Below are positions 50,549-60,830 of a stretch of DNA of 64,000 nt, piece after piece. The stretch is from Microbacterium hydrothermale (GTDB lineage: Bacteria > Actinomycetota > Actinomycetes > Actinomycetales > Microbacteriaceae), in the NCBI RefSeq assembly GCF_004854025.1, contig NZ_STGM01000007.1:1-64000 (forward strand). Reading direction: 5' to 3'. The stretch's first letter is position 1. The number at the start of each line of letters is the position of its first letter. The position numbers and the translations under genes were made by a program. The notes under the pieces are model-generated. The model did no database searches. It saw nothing but the letters and a program-made list of their open reading frames with translations, and was not told the DNA's origin.

Positions 50549-50554
50549 GGAACG

Positions 50555-51187
50555 GTGACGACCTCAGCGACGTATTCCCAGGCCGTGCGTGCCGTGAAGC
50601 GACCCGACCCGGTCGCCGTGGGCACCATCGTGTGGCTGGGCAGCGAGGTCATGTTCTTCGCCGGCCTGTTCGCGATCTACTTCACCCTGCGCAGCACCTC
50701 CGCGCCCCTCTGGGCCGAAGAGACGCAGCTGCTCAACGTCCCCTTCGCGACCGTCAACACGATCATCCTCGTGCTGTCCTCGGTCACGTGCCAGATGGGC
50801 GTGTTCGCCGCGGAGCGGTACCAGCCGTACCGCACGGGCAAGCGCACCGGCTTCCTCAAGTGGGGAATGGTGGAGTGGTTCTACCTCACCTTCATCCTCG
50901 GCGCGGTCTTCGTGTCGGGTCAGGTGTGGGAGTACGCGACGCTGGTGGCGGAGGGCATGCCCATCAGTGCCAACCCCTACGCCTCGGCCTTCTACCTCAC
51001 CACCGGCTTCCACGCCCTGCACGTGACGGGTGGCCTCATCGCCTTCCTTCTCGTGATCGGTCGCGCGTACGCCGTGAAGAACTTCGGTCGGAAAGAGATG
51101 ACCACCTCGATCGTCGTGTCCTACTACTGGCACTTCGTCGACGTCGTCTGGATCGCCCTGTTCTTCGTCATCTACTTCCTCAAGTAA
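50555..51187 (+). CDS. ctaE: Cytochrome c oxidase subunit III
   Basis: A 210-residue integral subunit of the aa3 oxidase with five helices: [17 protein letters not shown], then [25 protein letters not shown] and [15 protein letters not shown] (conserved His and Trp). The actinobacterial form lacks the first two helices of the seven-helix version, as here. GTG 50555 follows the -10 box by 6 bases. First gene of the ctaE-qcrCAB operon. Confidence 0.96.
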   Translation: MTTSATYSQAVRAVKRPDPVAVGTIVWLGSEVMFFAGLFAIYFTLRSTSAPLWAEETQLLNVPFATVNTIILVLSSVTCQMGVFAAERYQPYRTGKRTGFLKWGMVEWFYLTFILGAVFVSGQVWEYATLVAEGMPISANPYASAFYLTTGFHALHVTGGLIAFLLVIGRAYAVKNFGRKEMTTSIVVSYYWHFVDVVWIALFFVIYFLK

Positions 51188-51201
51188 GAGAGCTGCACCA
51201 C

Positions 51202-52014
51202 ATGGCACGCGAGAAGAAGACTCGTCGGGCATCCGGGCGCCGGAGCCCCCTGGCCGCCGCCGCGCTCATCGGCATCGGACTCCTCCTCACCGGAGGCGTC
51301 TACGCCGGTGCGTCCGCCGCGATGGCCGCCACCTCGACCGTCCCCGAGAGCGAGGTGAACTCCGCGACCGCCGTCGAAGAGGGTCAGAAGCTCTTCCAGG
51401 CGAACTGCGCGACCTGCCACGGTCTCGACCTGCAGGGCAGCCAGCAGGGCCCGTCGCTGTTCGGCGTCGGCGAGCTGTCGGTCCACTTCCAGGTCTCGAC
51501 CGGTCGTATGCCGCTGCAGGCCCAGGGCCCCCAGGCGCCGGTCAAGCCGCCGCAGTTCACGGAGGAGCAGATCAACGCGATCGCCGCCTACGTGCAGTCG
51601 GCCGCTCCCGGACCCGAGTACCCCTCCGCCGACCTCGTCGACGGACAGGGCGACCTGTCGCACGGCGCTGAGCTCTTCCGCATCAACTGCGCCATGTGCC
51701 ACAACGTGGCCGGTGCCGGCGGTGCGCTGACCGAGGGCAAGTGGGCACCGGATCTGCACACCGTCACCCCGGTCAACATGTACGCCGCGATGGTCACGGG
51801 CCCGCAGAACATGCCGGTCTTCAACGACCTCAACCTCACCCCCGAAGACAAGCGCGACGTCATCTCCTACCTGATGTACCTCCAGAAGAACGACTCCCCC
51901 GGTGGCTACGCCCTCGGCTCGCTCGGTCCGGTCTCTGAGGGTCTCTTCATCTGGATCTTCGGGATCGGGGCGCTCATCGCCCTGACCGTGTGGATCACGG
52001 CGAAGTCCAACTGA
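51202..52014 (+). CDS. qcrC: Cytochrome bc1 dihaem c-type subunit
   Basis: A 270-residue membrane-anchored dihaem cytochrome c: CATCH at about residue 70 and CAMCH at about residue 172, with the Met-containing distal loops. An N-terminal helix (about 15-40) and a C-terminal helix (about 245-265) anchor it outside. In actinobacteria it replaces soluble cytochrome c between bcc and the aa3 oxidase. It starts 14 bases after ctaE. Confidence 0.96.
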   Translation: MAREKKTRRASGRRSPLAAAALIGIGLLLTGGVYAGASAAMAATSTVPESEVNSATAVEEGQKLFQANCATCHGLDLQGSQQGPSLFGVGELSVHFQVSTGRMPLQAQGPQAPVKPPQFTEEQINAIAAYVQSAAPGPEYPSADLVDGQGDLSHGAELFRINCAMCHNVAGAGGALTEGKWAPDLHTVTPVNMYAAMVTGPQNMPVFNDLNLTPEDKRDVISYLMYLQKNDSPGGYALGSLGPVSEGLFIWIFGIGALIALTVWITAKSN

Positions 52015-52057
52015 CCGTCGTCTTCGACATTCCGTAAAGCACGAGGAGCACAGCACC

Positions 52058-53116
52058 ATGGCACACGAGGACGACGCACTCGAGCACGAGAGGGCTTCCT
52101 GGAAGCCCGGCTCGGGGCTCGCCGTCGCGGTTCCCGACGCCGTACAGAACCCGGGCCTCCCCGGCCACCGTCAGCGCATGACGGACCAGGACCCGGAGGC
52201 GATGAAGCGCGCGGTCCGCACGGTCTACACGCTCTTCTACATCTCGGTCGCGGCGAGCATCTGGGCGAGCATCGCCTACATGATCTTCCCGATCGAGTCG
52301 GGCGCGCTGATCGACATCCGCTACAACAACCTCTTCATCGGTCTCGGCATCGCGTTCGCGCTGCTGGCGATCGGCATCGGCACCATCCACTGGGGCAAGT
52401 CGGTCATGTCCGACAAGGAGTACATCGAGGACCGCCACGCCACGCGTGGTCGCGACCAGGTGCGCGAAGGGGCGGTCAACGTCTTCGCCGAGGCCGACAA
52501 GGACTCCGGATTCGGTCGCCGCGAGATCATCCGCAACTCGCTCTTCGCCGCTGTGATCGCCTCGGTCATCCCCGGCATCACGCTGTTCCGCGGTCTCGCT
52601 CCGCAGGACCAGGACCCGGTCAAGCTCCTCAGCCACACCATGTGGAAAGAGGGTATGCGCCTCTCGCACGACCCGTCCGGTCGCCCGATCCGCGCCGCCG
52701 ACGTCACCCTGGGCTCGGCCTTCCACGTCATCCCCGAAGAGCTCGCCGGCCTCGGCCACGACGAGGGCTACCTCGAAGAGAAGGCGAAGGCGATCGTGCT
52801 GCTCATGCGCATGCAGCCGGAGCAGCTGAACCCCGAGACCAACAACCTGGACTGGTCGTACGACGGCATCGTCGCGTACTCGAAGGTCTGCACGCACGTC
52901 GGCTGCCCCGTCGCGCTGTACGAGCAGCAGACCCACCACCTCCTGTGCCCCTGCCACCAGTCGCAGTTCGACGTCGCCAACGGTGCGGCCGTCATCTTCG
53001 GCCCGGCCGCCCGTCCCCTGCCGCAGCTCCCCATCACCGTCGACGCCGAGGGTTACCTCGTCGCGCAGAGTGACTTCCACGAGCCCGTCGGCCCCAGCTT
53101 CTGGGAGCGCTCATGA
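52058..53116 (+). CDS. qcrA: Ubiquinol-cytochrome c reductase Rieske iron-sulfur subunit
   Basis: A 352-residue Rieske protein with three N-terminal helices (about residues 58-82, 88-112 and 155-175), longer than proteobacterial forms. The [2Fe-2S] ligands are in CTHVGC and CPCHQS. It oxidises menaquinol at the outer side. Gap of 43 bases after qcrC. Confidence 0.97.
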   Translation: MAHEDDALEHERASWKPGSGLAVAVPDAVQNPGLPGHRQRMTDQDPEAMKRAVRTVYTLFYISVAASIWASIAYMIFPIESGALIDIRYNNLFIGLGIAFALLAIGIGTIHWGKSVMSDKEYIEDRHATRGRDQVREGAVNVFAEADKDSGFGRREIIRNSLFAAVIASVIPGITLFRGLAPQDQDPVKLLSHTMWKEGMRLSHDPSGRPIRAADVTLGSAFHVIPEELAGLGHDEGYLEEKAKAIVLLMRMQPEQLNPETNNLDWSYDGIVAYSKVCTHVGCPVALYEQQTHHLLCPCHQSQFDVANGAAVIFGPAARPLPQLPITVDAEGYLVAQSDFHEPVGPSFWERS

Positions 53117-54957
53117 GCATCGGTACACACCCCACCGAGAACGTCACGACCGAGCCGGCCGTCTACTCGGGTCCGCCTCAGGCTCCGGCCGGGCGCGACG
53201 GCAAGCCGCTGGGCGGCAAGTTCGTCGGTGCGGCCGCGAACTACCTCGACGAGCGCACGAGCATGTCGGGCATCGTCAAGGAGCTCGGCCGCAAGGTCTT
53301 CCCCGACCACTGGTCGTTCATGCTCGGCGAGATCGCCCTGTGGAGCTTCGTCGTCGTCCTGCTCTCGGGCACGTTCCTGACGTTCTTCTTCCAGGCCTCG
53401 ATGGTCGAGACGCACTACAACGGCGCCTACGAGCCCATGCGCGGCATCGCGATGTCTGCGGCCATGGAGTCCGCGCTGCACATCTCGTTCGACCTGCGCG
53501 GCGGTCTCCTCGTCCGTCAGATCCACCACTGGGCCGCTCTCGTGTTCGTCGCCGGTATCGGCGTGCACATGCTGCGCGTGTTCTTCACCGGTGCGTTCCG
53601 CAAGCCCCGCGAGCTGAACTGGGTCGTCGGCTTCATCCTCTTCATCCTCGCGATGGCCGAGGGCTTCACCGGCTACTCGCTCCCCGACGACCTGCTGTCG
53701 GGTAACGGTCTGCGCATCATCGACGGCATGATCAAGGGTCTGCCGATCATCGGAACCTGGACCTCGTTCCTCCTCTTCGGTGGAGAGTTCCCCGGTACCG
53801 CGATCGTCGGACGCCTGTACACGCTGCACATCCTCCTGCTCCCGGCGATCCTCGTCGCTCTGCTGGCCGTGCACCTCATGCTGATGATCATCAACAAGCA
53901 CACGCAGTTCGCCGGCCCCGCCCGCACGAACAGCAACGTCGTGGGCTACCCGATGCTCCCGGTCTACGCCTCGAAGATGGGCGGCTTCTTCTTCATCACG
54001 TTCGGCGTCATCGTCCTGATCGCCGCCCTCGTGACGATCAACCCGATCTGGAACTACGGACCGTACGACCCCTCCCCGGTGTCCGCGGGTACGCAGCCCG
54101 ACTGGTACATCGGCTTCGCCGACGGCATGCTCCGTCTGATCCCGCCGCACCTCGAGTTCGTCCTCTGGGGTCACACGTTCTCGTGGAACATCATCATCCC
54201 CGTCGGTGTCCTGGGTCTGTTCATCGTCCTGGTGCTCGTGTACCCCTTCATCGAGGCGTGGGTGACCGGCGACAAGCGCGAGCACCACATCGCGCAGCGT
54301 CCCCGCAACGCGGCCACCCGTACGGCCATCGGCGCGGCCGGAGTGACCTTCTACGCCGTGATGTGGGCGGCCGCCTCGTCCGACATCGTCGCGACCCACT
54401 TCCACCTCACGATGGAAGGCGTCATCCACGTCCTGCAGGCTCTGCTCATCCTGGGCCCGATCCTCGCCTACTTCGTCACGAAGCGCATCTGCATCGCGCT
54501 CCAGAAGAAGGACCGTGAGATCGCCCTGCACGGCTACGAGTCCGGTCGCATCGTGCGCCTTCCCGGCGGCGAGTACATCGAGGTCCACCAGCCCGTCGAC
54601 GAGTACGAGCGGTGGAAGCTGGTCGACAACGAGACCTACGAGCCCCTGGTCGTGCGCCCCAACGCGAACGGTCAGATCCCCTGGCACGAGAACTTCCGCG
54701 CGTCGATCTCGCGGTGGTTCTTCGAGGACCGCCTCGCTCCCCTCACCCAGGCCGAACTCGACGCCGCGGTCGCCCACCAGCACCACGAGCTCGACCACAT
54801 CGACCACGAGGAGGCCGACGAGATCGCCGGCGCCAACGCCCGTGCCGATGAGGACGGCCGCCCCCGCAACGCGGTCGGCGAGCGGGTCGAGGTCGAGATC
54901 CCGGCTCCCAAGGGTCTCGAGGAGCGCAACCGCTCCTCGGACGACAAGGGCGAGTAA
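53113..54957 (+). CDS. qcrB: Cytochrome b subunit of the bcc complex
   Basis: A 614-residue cytochrome b with eight or so helices and a long charged C-terminal extension typical of actinobacteria. Haem-b ligands are the paired histidines in RQIHHWAALVFVAGIGVHML and TLHILLLPAILVALLAVHLM, and the Q-site signature is near NPIWNYGPYDPSP. It overlaps qcrA by ATGA. Last gene of the operon; a terminator follows. Confidence 0.97.
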   Translation: MSIGTHPTENVTTEPAVYSGPPQAPAGRDGKPLGGKFVGAAANYLDERTSMSGIVKELGRKVFPDHWSFMLGEIALWSFVVVLLSGTFLTFFFQASMVETHYNGAYEPMRGIAMSAAMESALHISFDLRGGLLVRQIHHWAALVFVAGIGVHMLRVFFTGAFRKPRELNWVVGFILFILAMAEGFTGYSLPDDLLSGNGLRIIDGMIKGLPIIGTWTSFLLFGGEFPGTAIVGRLYTLHILLLPAILVALLAVHLMLMIINKHTQFAGPARTNSNVVGYPMLPVYASKMGGFFFITFGVIVLIAALVTINPIWNYGPYDPSPVSAGTQPDWYIGFADGMLRLIPPHLEFVLWGHTFSWNIIIPVGVLGLFIVLVLVYPFIEAWVTGDKREHHIAQRPRNAATRTAIGAAGVTFYAVMWAAASSDIVATHFHLTMEGVIHVLQALLILGPILAYFVTKRICIALQKKDREIALHGYESGRIVRLPGGEYIEVHQPVDEYERWKLVDNETYEPLVVRPNANGQIPWHENFRASISRWFFEDRLAPLTQAELDAAVAHQHHELDHIDHEEADEIAGANARADEDGRPRNAVGERVEVEIPAPKGLEERNRSSDDKGE

Positions 54958-54968
54958 CACCTCCCGTA

Positions 54969-55002
54969 CAGAACCCCCGGCGCTTCCGCGCCGGGGGTTC
55001 TG
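54969..55002 (+). terminator. Terminator of ctaE-qcrCAB
   Basis: A perfect 15-bp stem (54969-54983 with 54988-55002) and a TTCC loop form 12 bases after the qcrB stop. The rest of 55003-55221 shows no gene. Confidence 0.85.
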
Positions 55003-55221
55003 TCGTACCGGGAGGAGGAAGGCGCGTGCCAGCACCGGAGGCGTCCCTCCCCGGCCCGCGCGGAGCACGGTCCGTGACGCGGGCGCGGACGTCGATCGGC
55101 TCCGACGTCCTCCGCGACCGGCGAGCGGCACGAGGCCGGCGGCTCCGGGCGGCCGCAGCCGCTGTCCGGAACCCGACGATGGATGGCATCCGCTGCCCTC
55201 CCCCGCGCGACGCACCGCTCC

Positions 55222-55227
55222 TACGGT
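55222..55227 (+). promoter_or_regulatory. Leaderless -10 box for the rhodanese gene
   Basis: TACGGT lies 6 bases before the ATG at 55234; a GGTGGAG ribosome-binding-like stretch overlaps it. Confidence 0.35.
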
Positions 55228-55233
55228 GGAGTC

Positions 55234-55641
55234 ATGACCGAGGCTCTCGACTACTTCCGTACCCGTCTCGCCCACGAAACGGACCCGTCCGACGTGTACG
55301 CCGCGCAGAAGTCCGGCGATCGATTCGTCCTCGTCGACGTGCGCGGCGACGAGGCCTGGGCCCAGGGCCGTATCTCCGGGGCCGTCCACATGCCCTACCG
55401 CGAGATCGCGGAGCGCGCCCCGCGAGAGATCGACCGCGACGTCGACGTCGTCGTGTACTGCTGGAGCCCGGGCTGCAATGCCGGCCAGAAGGGCGCTCTG
55501 GCTTTCGCCGAGCTCGGCTACCGGGTGCGCGAGATGATCGGCGGCTACGAGTACTGGGTGCGCGAAGGCCAGCCCGCCGAGAACGACGAGGGCCCGCTCG
55601 ACCGCGTGTTCGATCCCACCGTCATGGTCGTCCGCCCCTGA
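55234..55641 (+). CDS. Single-domain rhodanese sulfurtransferase-like protein
   Basis: A 135-residue rhodanese fold: FVLVDVRGDEAWAQGRISGAVHMPYREI and the active-site loop VVYCWSPGCNAGQKG, with the nucleophilic Cys in CWSPGCN rather than the canonical CxxGxR. It carries sulfane sulfur or acts in thiol chemistry. Start by the ATG at 55234 (see promoter entry). Confidence 0.88.
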   Translation: MTEALDYFRTRLAHETDPSDVYAAQKSGDRFVLVDVRGDEAWAQGRISGAVHMPYREIAERAPREIDRDVDVVVYCWSPGCNAGQKGALAFAELGYRVREMIGGYEYWVREGQPAENDEGPLDRVFDPTVMVVRP

Positions 55642-55787
55642 GTGGGCTCAGGGCTCGGCGGCCCATTCTTCCGCCGACGGCGGCCGAGCCCATTCGGCGC
55701 TCCCCCGTCGTCCGTTCCGGGTCGCCGTTCCCGGATTGCCTCTCAAGGTCGCCTCGTCCGGTTGCACGGAAGCCCGCGGGCCTGTCG

Positions 55788-55793
55788 TAGGCT
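55788..55793 (+). promoter_or_regulatory. Leaderless -10 box for pip
   Basis: TAGGCT lies 6 bases before the ATG at 55800. Confidence 0.5.
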
Positions 55794-55799
55794 GCGGCC

Positions 55800-56768
55800 A
55801 TGCAGCATCCCCCGATCGAACCGTTCGCATCCGGATACCTGGATCGGCCCGATGGCGCCCGGCTGTACTGGGAGACCTCGGGCAACCCCTCCGGCCGCCC
55901 CGCCCTCTACCTGCACGGCGGACCCGGGGGCGGACTGGGCAAGGGCGGCTACCGCCGGCGTTTCGACCCGCAGCGGTACCTGATCGTCGGTCTCGACCAG
56001 CGCGGCTGCGGGCAGAGCACGCCCTGGGCATCCGACGATCTGGCGGGCCTCGAGAACCAGACCATGGACCAGCTCATCGCCGATCTCGAGGCCCTGCGCG
56101 CGCACCTCGGCATCCGGCGGTGGCTCCTGCACGGCGTCTCGTGGGGATCCACTCTCGCCCTGGCGTACGCCCTCGAAGTGCCCGACCGCGTCAGCGAGAT
56201 CGTCAACCTCGCCGTCACGAGCGGAGGACGCTGGGAGATCGACTGGATCACCGACGGGATCGCCGCGGTCTTCCCGGAGGCCTTCACGACTCTGCGCGAG
56301 CCCCTCGCGCCCGCTGAGCGCACGATCGAGGGATACGCGCGTCTGCTGCGCGATCCCGACCCCGCGGTGCGGAGAGACGCCGGCGACCGGTGGGACGCGT
56401 GGGAGGCGACGCACCTGTCCCTCGGTCCGATGGCGGGCACGTCACGGTTCCTGCACGAGGAACCGCGCCACCGCCTCAACTTCGCGACCCTCGTGACGCA
56501 CTACTGGGCGCGGGACTGCTTCCTCCCCGGCGACCGCGCCGTCCTCGCGAGGATCGGCGAGCTCGCCGGCATCCCGGGCGTGCTCGTCCACGGGCGTCGC
56601 GACATCAGCGGCCCCGCGCGCACTGCCTGGGAGCTGCACCGCGCGTGGCCCGGCAGCCGCCTCGAGATCGTCGAGGAGGACGGACACGGGGGCCCACGAA
56701 GTGCTCAGATCGCACAGGATGCCATCGACGGCTTCGCCCTCGAAGAAGAGCTGCCGAGCAACGACTGA
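55800..56768 (+). CDS. pip: Proline iminopeptidase
   Basis: A 322-residue alpha/beta hydrolase that releases N-terminal proline. Motifs are LHGGPGGG (oxyanion), DQRGCGQS, the nucleophile elbow GVSWGS, VHGRRDISGP (acid) and a C-terminal EDGHGG (His). Length and motifs fit the prolyl aminopeptidase family. It ends 37 bases before the convergent PP2C gene. Confidence 0.93.
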   Translation: MQHPPIEPFASGYLDRPDGARLYWETSGNPSGRPALYLHGGPGGGLGKGGYRRRFDPQRYLIVGLDQRGCGQSTPWASDDLAGLENQTMDQLIADLEALRAHLGIRRWLLHGVSWGSTLALAYALEVPDRVSEIVNLAVTSGGRWEIDWITDGIAAVFPEAFTTLREPLAPAERTIEGYARLLRDPDPAVRRDAGDRWDAWEATHLSLGPMAGTSRFLHEEPRHRLNFATLVTHYWARDCFLPGDRAVLARIGELAGIPGVLVHGRRDISGPARTAWELHRAWPGSRLEIVEEDGHGGPRSAQIAQDAIDGFALEEELPSND

Positions 56769-56805
56769 CGGTTCTCGCCCGCGGGCGAGGCTCCGCGGGC
56801 GCGTA

Positions 56806-57594
56806 TCAGGCGGTCTCGACGTCTTCGGCGAACCACCGCGCCGCGGAGCCGAAGAAGACCGGCTCGCGCCCCTCGGCATCCTCGTCGACGACGTCGCACA
56901 CGACCACGGTGACGTTGTCGCGCGTCCCCGCCTCGAGCGCGAGCGCCACCGCCGATGCCGCGGCAGAGTGCGCGTCGGGCGCCTCGGCGATCAGACGCGC
57001 CACATCGGCTTCGGGAACGTAGTCCGTCAGTCCGTCGCTGCAGAGCATCCATCGATCGCCGACGAGCGGCGGGCGTTCCGCGACGGAGACGACGTCTCCT
57101 TCCGCGCCGCCGAGGGATGCCGTGATGATGTTGCGGCGCGGATGCGCCTGCGCCGCCTCCGGCGGGATGATGCCGTGATCGACGAGCGCCTGCACGTAGG
57201 AGTCGTCGCGCGTCTCGCGCGTGAACTCCCCGTCTCGCAGCAGGTAAGCCCGCGAATCGCCGGTGTGCGCGAGGAGGAGTTCCCCGCTGACGCTGAGGAA
57301 GATCCCCGTGAACGTCGTGGCCATGCCCTCGAGGGCGGGGTCGCGCTCGACGTGGGCGCGGATGTCCCAGTTGGCCTCGCGGATGCGGACGAGCAGGCCG
57401 TCCGCGTCGAGCCCCCCGCCGCTCGTCGCGACGAGCCGGTGCACGAGGGCAGCGGATGCCAGGTCTCCGGACGGACCACCGCCGACGCCGTCGGCCACCG
57501 CCGCCCCCCAGGATGCCGCGAAGGCGGCATCCTGGTTGGTGGCACGGTGGGCGCCGGCGTCGGAGACGGCAGCCGCTCTCAGACGAACGGGCAC
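56806..57594 (-). CDS. PP2C-family Ser/Thr protein phosphatase
   Basis: A 262-residue metal-dependent phosphatase with all PP2C motifs: SDAGAHRATNQDA, AVADGVGGG, HTGDSRAYLLRDG, CSDGLTDYV and TRDNVTVVVCDV. No membrane helix, so cytosolic. It starts 4 bases after ctaF and so is probably part of the ctaC-D-F transcript, suggesting dephosphorylation linked to respiration, which is inference. Confidence 0.93.
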   Translation of the reverse strand: MPVRLRAAAVSDAGAHRATNQDAAFAASWGAAVADGVGGGPSGDLASAALVHRLVATSGGGLDADGLLVRIREANWDIRAHVERDPALEGMATTFTGIFLSVSGELLLAHTGDSRAYLLRDGEFTRETRDDSYVQALVDHGIIPPEAAQAHPRRNIITASLGGAEGDVVSVAERPPLVGDRWMLCSDGLTDYVPEADVARLIAEAPDAHSAAASAVALALEAGTRDNVTVVVCDVVDEDAEGREPVFFGSAARWFAEDVETA

Positions 57595-57598
57595 GGGA

Positions 57599-58015
57599 TC
57601 AGCGCGCGAAGTACCCGCGGTAGTACTCGTAGACCCAGCCGACGATCGCGACGACGAACACCGCGAAGCCGACGGGCACGAGCCAGCTGCCGACGGCGAG
57701 GCCGATCACGGCGATCGCCGCGGATGCCGCGAGCACGATGGGCCACCACGACCACGGGCTGAACTCGCCCATCTCGGGGTCGCCGTCATCGATGTCGGCC
57801 GTGAGGGTGTCTTCGGGCAGGTCACCGCGCTGCGCCTTGAGGACGCGACCGATGTAGAACGCGATCATCGACGACATGAGACCGAGGAACGCGAGGGCCA
57901 CGGTTCCCACCCACTCGACACCGCCGTGCTGAAGCAGGCTCCAGACCGTGTAGACGGCCGCGATGCCGAACGAGAACACCGCGATGATCCACCAGAGGTT
58001 GACGTTGGTACGCAT
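57599..58015 (-). CDS. ctaF: Cytochrome c oxidase subunit IV, actinobacterial type
   Basis: A 138-residue subunit with four helices and a charged central loop, typical of actinobacterial CtaF. It begins WWIIAVFSFGIAAVYTVW and ends VYEYYRGYFAR. It lies 3 bases after ctaD and 4 bases before the PP2C gene. Confidence 0.94.
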   Translation of the reverse strand: MRTNVNLWWIIAVFSFGIAAVYTVWSLLQHGGVEWVGTVALAFLGLMSSMIAFYIGRVLKAQRGDLPEDTLTADIDDGDPEMGEFSPWSWWPIVLAASAAIAVIGLAVGSWLVPVGFAVFVVAIVGWVYEYYRGYFAR

Positions 58016-58018
58016 GTC

Positions 58019-59782
58019 TTACTTGACCTCTCCGGCTGCGGCATCGACGACGGGGGTGTCGGGCGCATCCTTGACCGGTCCCACACCGACCGGGATACCG
58101 GCCTCGGGGTGGTTCAGGTCGAACGCCGGACGCTCGCTGCGGATGCGCGGGATCGAGGTGAAGTTGTGACGCGGCGGCGGGCACGAGGTGGCCCACTCGA
58201 GCGACGCACCGTAGCCCCAGGGGTCGTCGACCGTGACGCGCGGCGCCTTGCGGGCGGTGATCCACACGTTCAGAAGGAAGGGGATCATCGAGGCGCCGAG
58301 GATCATCGATCCCACGGTGGAGAGCTGGTTCTCCCACGTCCACCCGTCGGCCGCGGCGTAGTCCGCATAGCGGCGGACCATGCCGTCGACGCCCAGCCAG
58401 TGCTGAATGAGGAAGGTCATGTGGAAGCCGATAAACAGCATCCAGAAGTGAACCATGCCGAGACGCTCGTTGAGCATCTTGCCCGTCCACTTAGGCCACC
58501 AGAAGTAAAAGCCGGCGAACATGGCGAACACGACCGTGCCGAAGACGACGTAGTGGAAGTGCGCGACCACGAAGTACGAGTCGGACAGGTGGAAGTCCAG
58601 GGGCGGCGACGCCAGGATGACGCCCGTCAGACCACCGAAGACGAAGGACACGAGGAAGCCCAGGGCGAAGACCATCGGCGTCTCGAACGTGACCGAGCCG
58701 CGCCACAGGGTTCCGATCCAGTTGAAGATCTTCACGCCGGTCGGAACGGCGATGAGCATCGTCATCAGGGCGAAGAACGGCAGCAGCACACCGCCGGTGA
58801 CGTACATGTGGTGCGCCCACACGGCCACCGACAGGGCGGCGATCGCGATGGTCGCGTACACGAGAGTCTTGTACCCGAAGATCGGCTTGCGGCTGAACAC
58901 CGGGAAGATCTCCGAGACGATGCCGAAGAACGGCAGGGCGATGATGTACACCTCGGGGTGGCCGAAGAACCAGAACAGGTGCTGCCAGAGCAGGACGCCG
59001 CCGTTCTCGGGGCTGTAGATGTGCGCACCGAGCACGCGGTCGGCGGCGGCGGCGAAGATCGCCGCGGCGAGCACCGGGAACGCGAGCAGGATCAGGATGC
59101 TTGTGATCAGCGTGTTCCACGAGAAGATCGGCATGCGCCACATCGTCATACCGGGCGCACGCATGGTCAGGACCGTCGTGATGAAGTTCACGGCACCGAG
59201 GATCGTGCCGAAACCGCTGATGCCGAGACCGAGCATCCAGAGGTTTCCGCCCACGCCGGGCGAGAAGCTGGCGTTGGCGAGCGGCTGATACGCGAACCAT
59301 CCGAAGCCGGCCGCACCCTGGGGGGTGAGGAAGCCGGAGACGGCGATGGTCGAGCCGAAGAGGAACAGCCAGAAGGCGAAGGCGTTCAGGCGCGGGAACG
59401 CCACGTCGGGGGCGCCGATCTGCAGCGGCAGCAGCGCGTTCGCGAAGCCCGCGAACAGCGGGGTCGCGAACATGAGCAGCATGATCGTGCCGTGCATGGT
59501 GAACAGCTGGTTGTACTGCTCTTTGGTCGGGATGATCTGCATCCCGGGCTCGAACAGCTCGGCGCGGATGATGAGCGCCATGACACCACCGAGCATGAAG
59601 AAGATCACCGAGGCGATCAGGTACATGTATCCGATGGTCTTGTGGTCGGTGGAGGTGATCCACTTGACGACCAGGTTGCCCTTCTGCTCCACACGCGTGG
59701 TGCTGAGCAGTGCGGCTTGACGCGGCGGGAGAGTCGTCGGGCGCGAAGGGCCCGTCCCCTGGAGCGGAAGCGTCGTGGCCAT
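58019..59782 (-). CDS. ctaD: Cytochrome c oxidase subunit I
   Basis: The 587-residue catalytic subunit with 12 helices. Haem a ligand His and Cu-B/haem a3 ligands are in [28 protein letters not shown] and HFHYVVFG. It reduces oxygen to water. Start: ATG 59782; GTG 59788 (Met-Ile-Met) is equally possible because AAGGG sits 5 bases before it, and both overlap or abut the ctaC stop. Confidence 0.97.
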   Translation of the reverse strand: MATTLPLQGTGPSRPTTLPPRQAALLSTTRVEQKGNLVVKWITSTDHKTIGYMYLIASVIFFMLGGVMALIIRAELFEPGMQIIPTKEQYNQLFTMHGTIMLLMFATPLFAGFANALLPLQIGAPDVAFPRLNAFAFWLFLFGSTIAVSGFLTPQGAAGFGWFAYQPLANASFSPGVGGNLWMLGLGISGFGTILGAVNFITTVLTMRAPGMTMWRMPIFSWNTLITSILILLAFPVLAAAIFAAAADRVLGAHIYSPENGGVLLWQHLFWFFGHPEVYIIALPFFGIVSEIFPVFSRKPIFGYKTLVYATIAIAALSVAVWAHHMYVTGGVLLPFFALMTMLIAVPTGVKIFNWIGTLWRGSVTFETPMVFALGFLVSFVFGGLTGVILASPPLDFHLSDSYFVVAHFHYVVFGTVVFAMFAGFYFWWPKWTGKMLNERLGMVHFWMLFIGFHMTFLIQHWLGVDGMVRRYADYAAADGWTWENQLSTVGSMILGASMIPFLLNVWITARKAPRVTVDDPWGYGASLEWATSCPPPRHNFTSIPRIRSERPAFDLNHPEAGIPVGVGPVKDAPDTPVVDAAAGEVK

Positions 59783-59784
59783 GA

Positions 59785-60663
59785 TCACTCGTTCCCTTCG
59801 ACGCCGGTGGTCAGGTTCTGCAGACGCGACAGGTCGCTGATGTCGCCCACGTCGCCGGCACGGCGGAGGGACTCGAGGTAGTCGTTGTACTCGGTCTCGC
59901 TGACGACCTTGACGTTGAAGAGCATCGCGGAGTGGTACTCACCGCAGAGCTCCGCGCACTTGCCTTCGTAGGTGCCCTCACGGGTGGGCGTGAACGACCA
60001 CTCGTTGTCGCGACCGATGTACATGTCTTTCTTGTAGAGGAAGTCGATGATCCAGAACGAGTGGATGACGTCGCGCGAGCGCAGGTCGATCTTCACCGTC
60101 TTGTTCACCGGCAGGTACAGCGTCGGCACGTCCTGGAGGTCGTAGCCGTCGGACGTGGCCTTCGCCTGGACGCCCATCGAGTACACGGCGTCGGAGTTGT
60201 CTTCCTTCTGGCCGTTGTACTGGAAGTCCCACGCCCACTGCTTGCCGTAGGCGGTGATCGACACGTCGGGGTTGTCGTACTGCGTCTCGAGCGTGTTCTG
60301 GTCGCGCGCCGTGAAGGCGAAGAAACCGACGACGAGGATCAGCGGGACGATCGTGTAGAAGATCTCGACCGGCATGTTGTAGCGCAGCTGGACGGGAAGG
60401 CCCGACTGGCCGCGACGGCGGCGGTATGCGATGACCGACCACAGCATCAGTCCCCAGGTGATGACACCCACGGCGAGAAGGACGATCCACGAGTTGACCC
60501 ACAGACCGGCGACCATGTCGGTGTGGTTCGTGGCAGGCGTACCGTCATCGACGAAGCCGGGCAGGAATCCGTGCAGCTGGGTCGTGGTGCAGCCCGAGAG
60601 GAGTGCGACGGACGCGATCCCGAGAGGGAGCGCGGCCCAGCGAAGGCGACGTTTGGAGGGCAC
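59785..60663 (-). CDS. ctaC: Cytochrome c oxidase subunit II
   Basis: A 292-residue exported lipoprotein subunit: signal with lipobox LLSGC, two helices and an external Cu-A domain. Cu-A ligands are in HSFWIIDF and [12 protein letters not shown]. It receives electrons from QcrC. GTG 60663 has GGAAAGG upstream. Heads the ctaC-ctaD-ctaF (-PP2C) operon. Confidence 0.97.
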   Translation of the reverse strand: MPSKRRLRWAALPLGIASVALLSGCTTTQLHGFLPGFVDDGTPATNHTDMVAGLWVNSWIVLLAVGVITWGLMLWSVIAYRRRRGQSGLPVQLRYNMPVEIFYTIVPLILVVGFFAFTARDQNTLETQYDNPDVSITAYGKQWAWDFQYNGQKEDNSDAVYSMGVQAKATSDGYDLQDVPTLYLPVNKTVKIDLRSRDVIHSFWIIDFLYKKDMYIGRDNEWSFTPTREGTYEGKCAELCGEYHSAMLFNVKVVSETEYNDYLESLRRAGDVGDISDLSRLQNLTTGVEGNE

Positions 60664-60698
60664 AATGCACCTTTCCGGGTCGTGGATGAAGCTTTGAC

Positions 60699-60704
60699 AG
60701 TCTA
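60699..60704 (-). promoter_or_regulatory. -10 box for ctaC
   Basis: TAGACT on the minus strand, 36 bases upstream of the ctaC GTG, gives a short normal leader with a Shine-Dalgarno sequence, unlike the leaderless ctaE. The remaining gap up to the HesB gene shows nothing else clear. Confidence 0.45.
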
Positions 60705-60830
60705 CGGCAACCTCTCACCGTTCTCTGGCCATTCGTCCAGTGCCGAGACATCGGAAACCCCCGGGTTCCACGGTGCGATCCGTGGCCCCCGGGGGTCCGT
60801 GACGTCGGCGTTCGAGGACGCCGACCGAGC

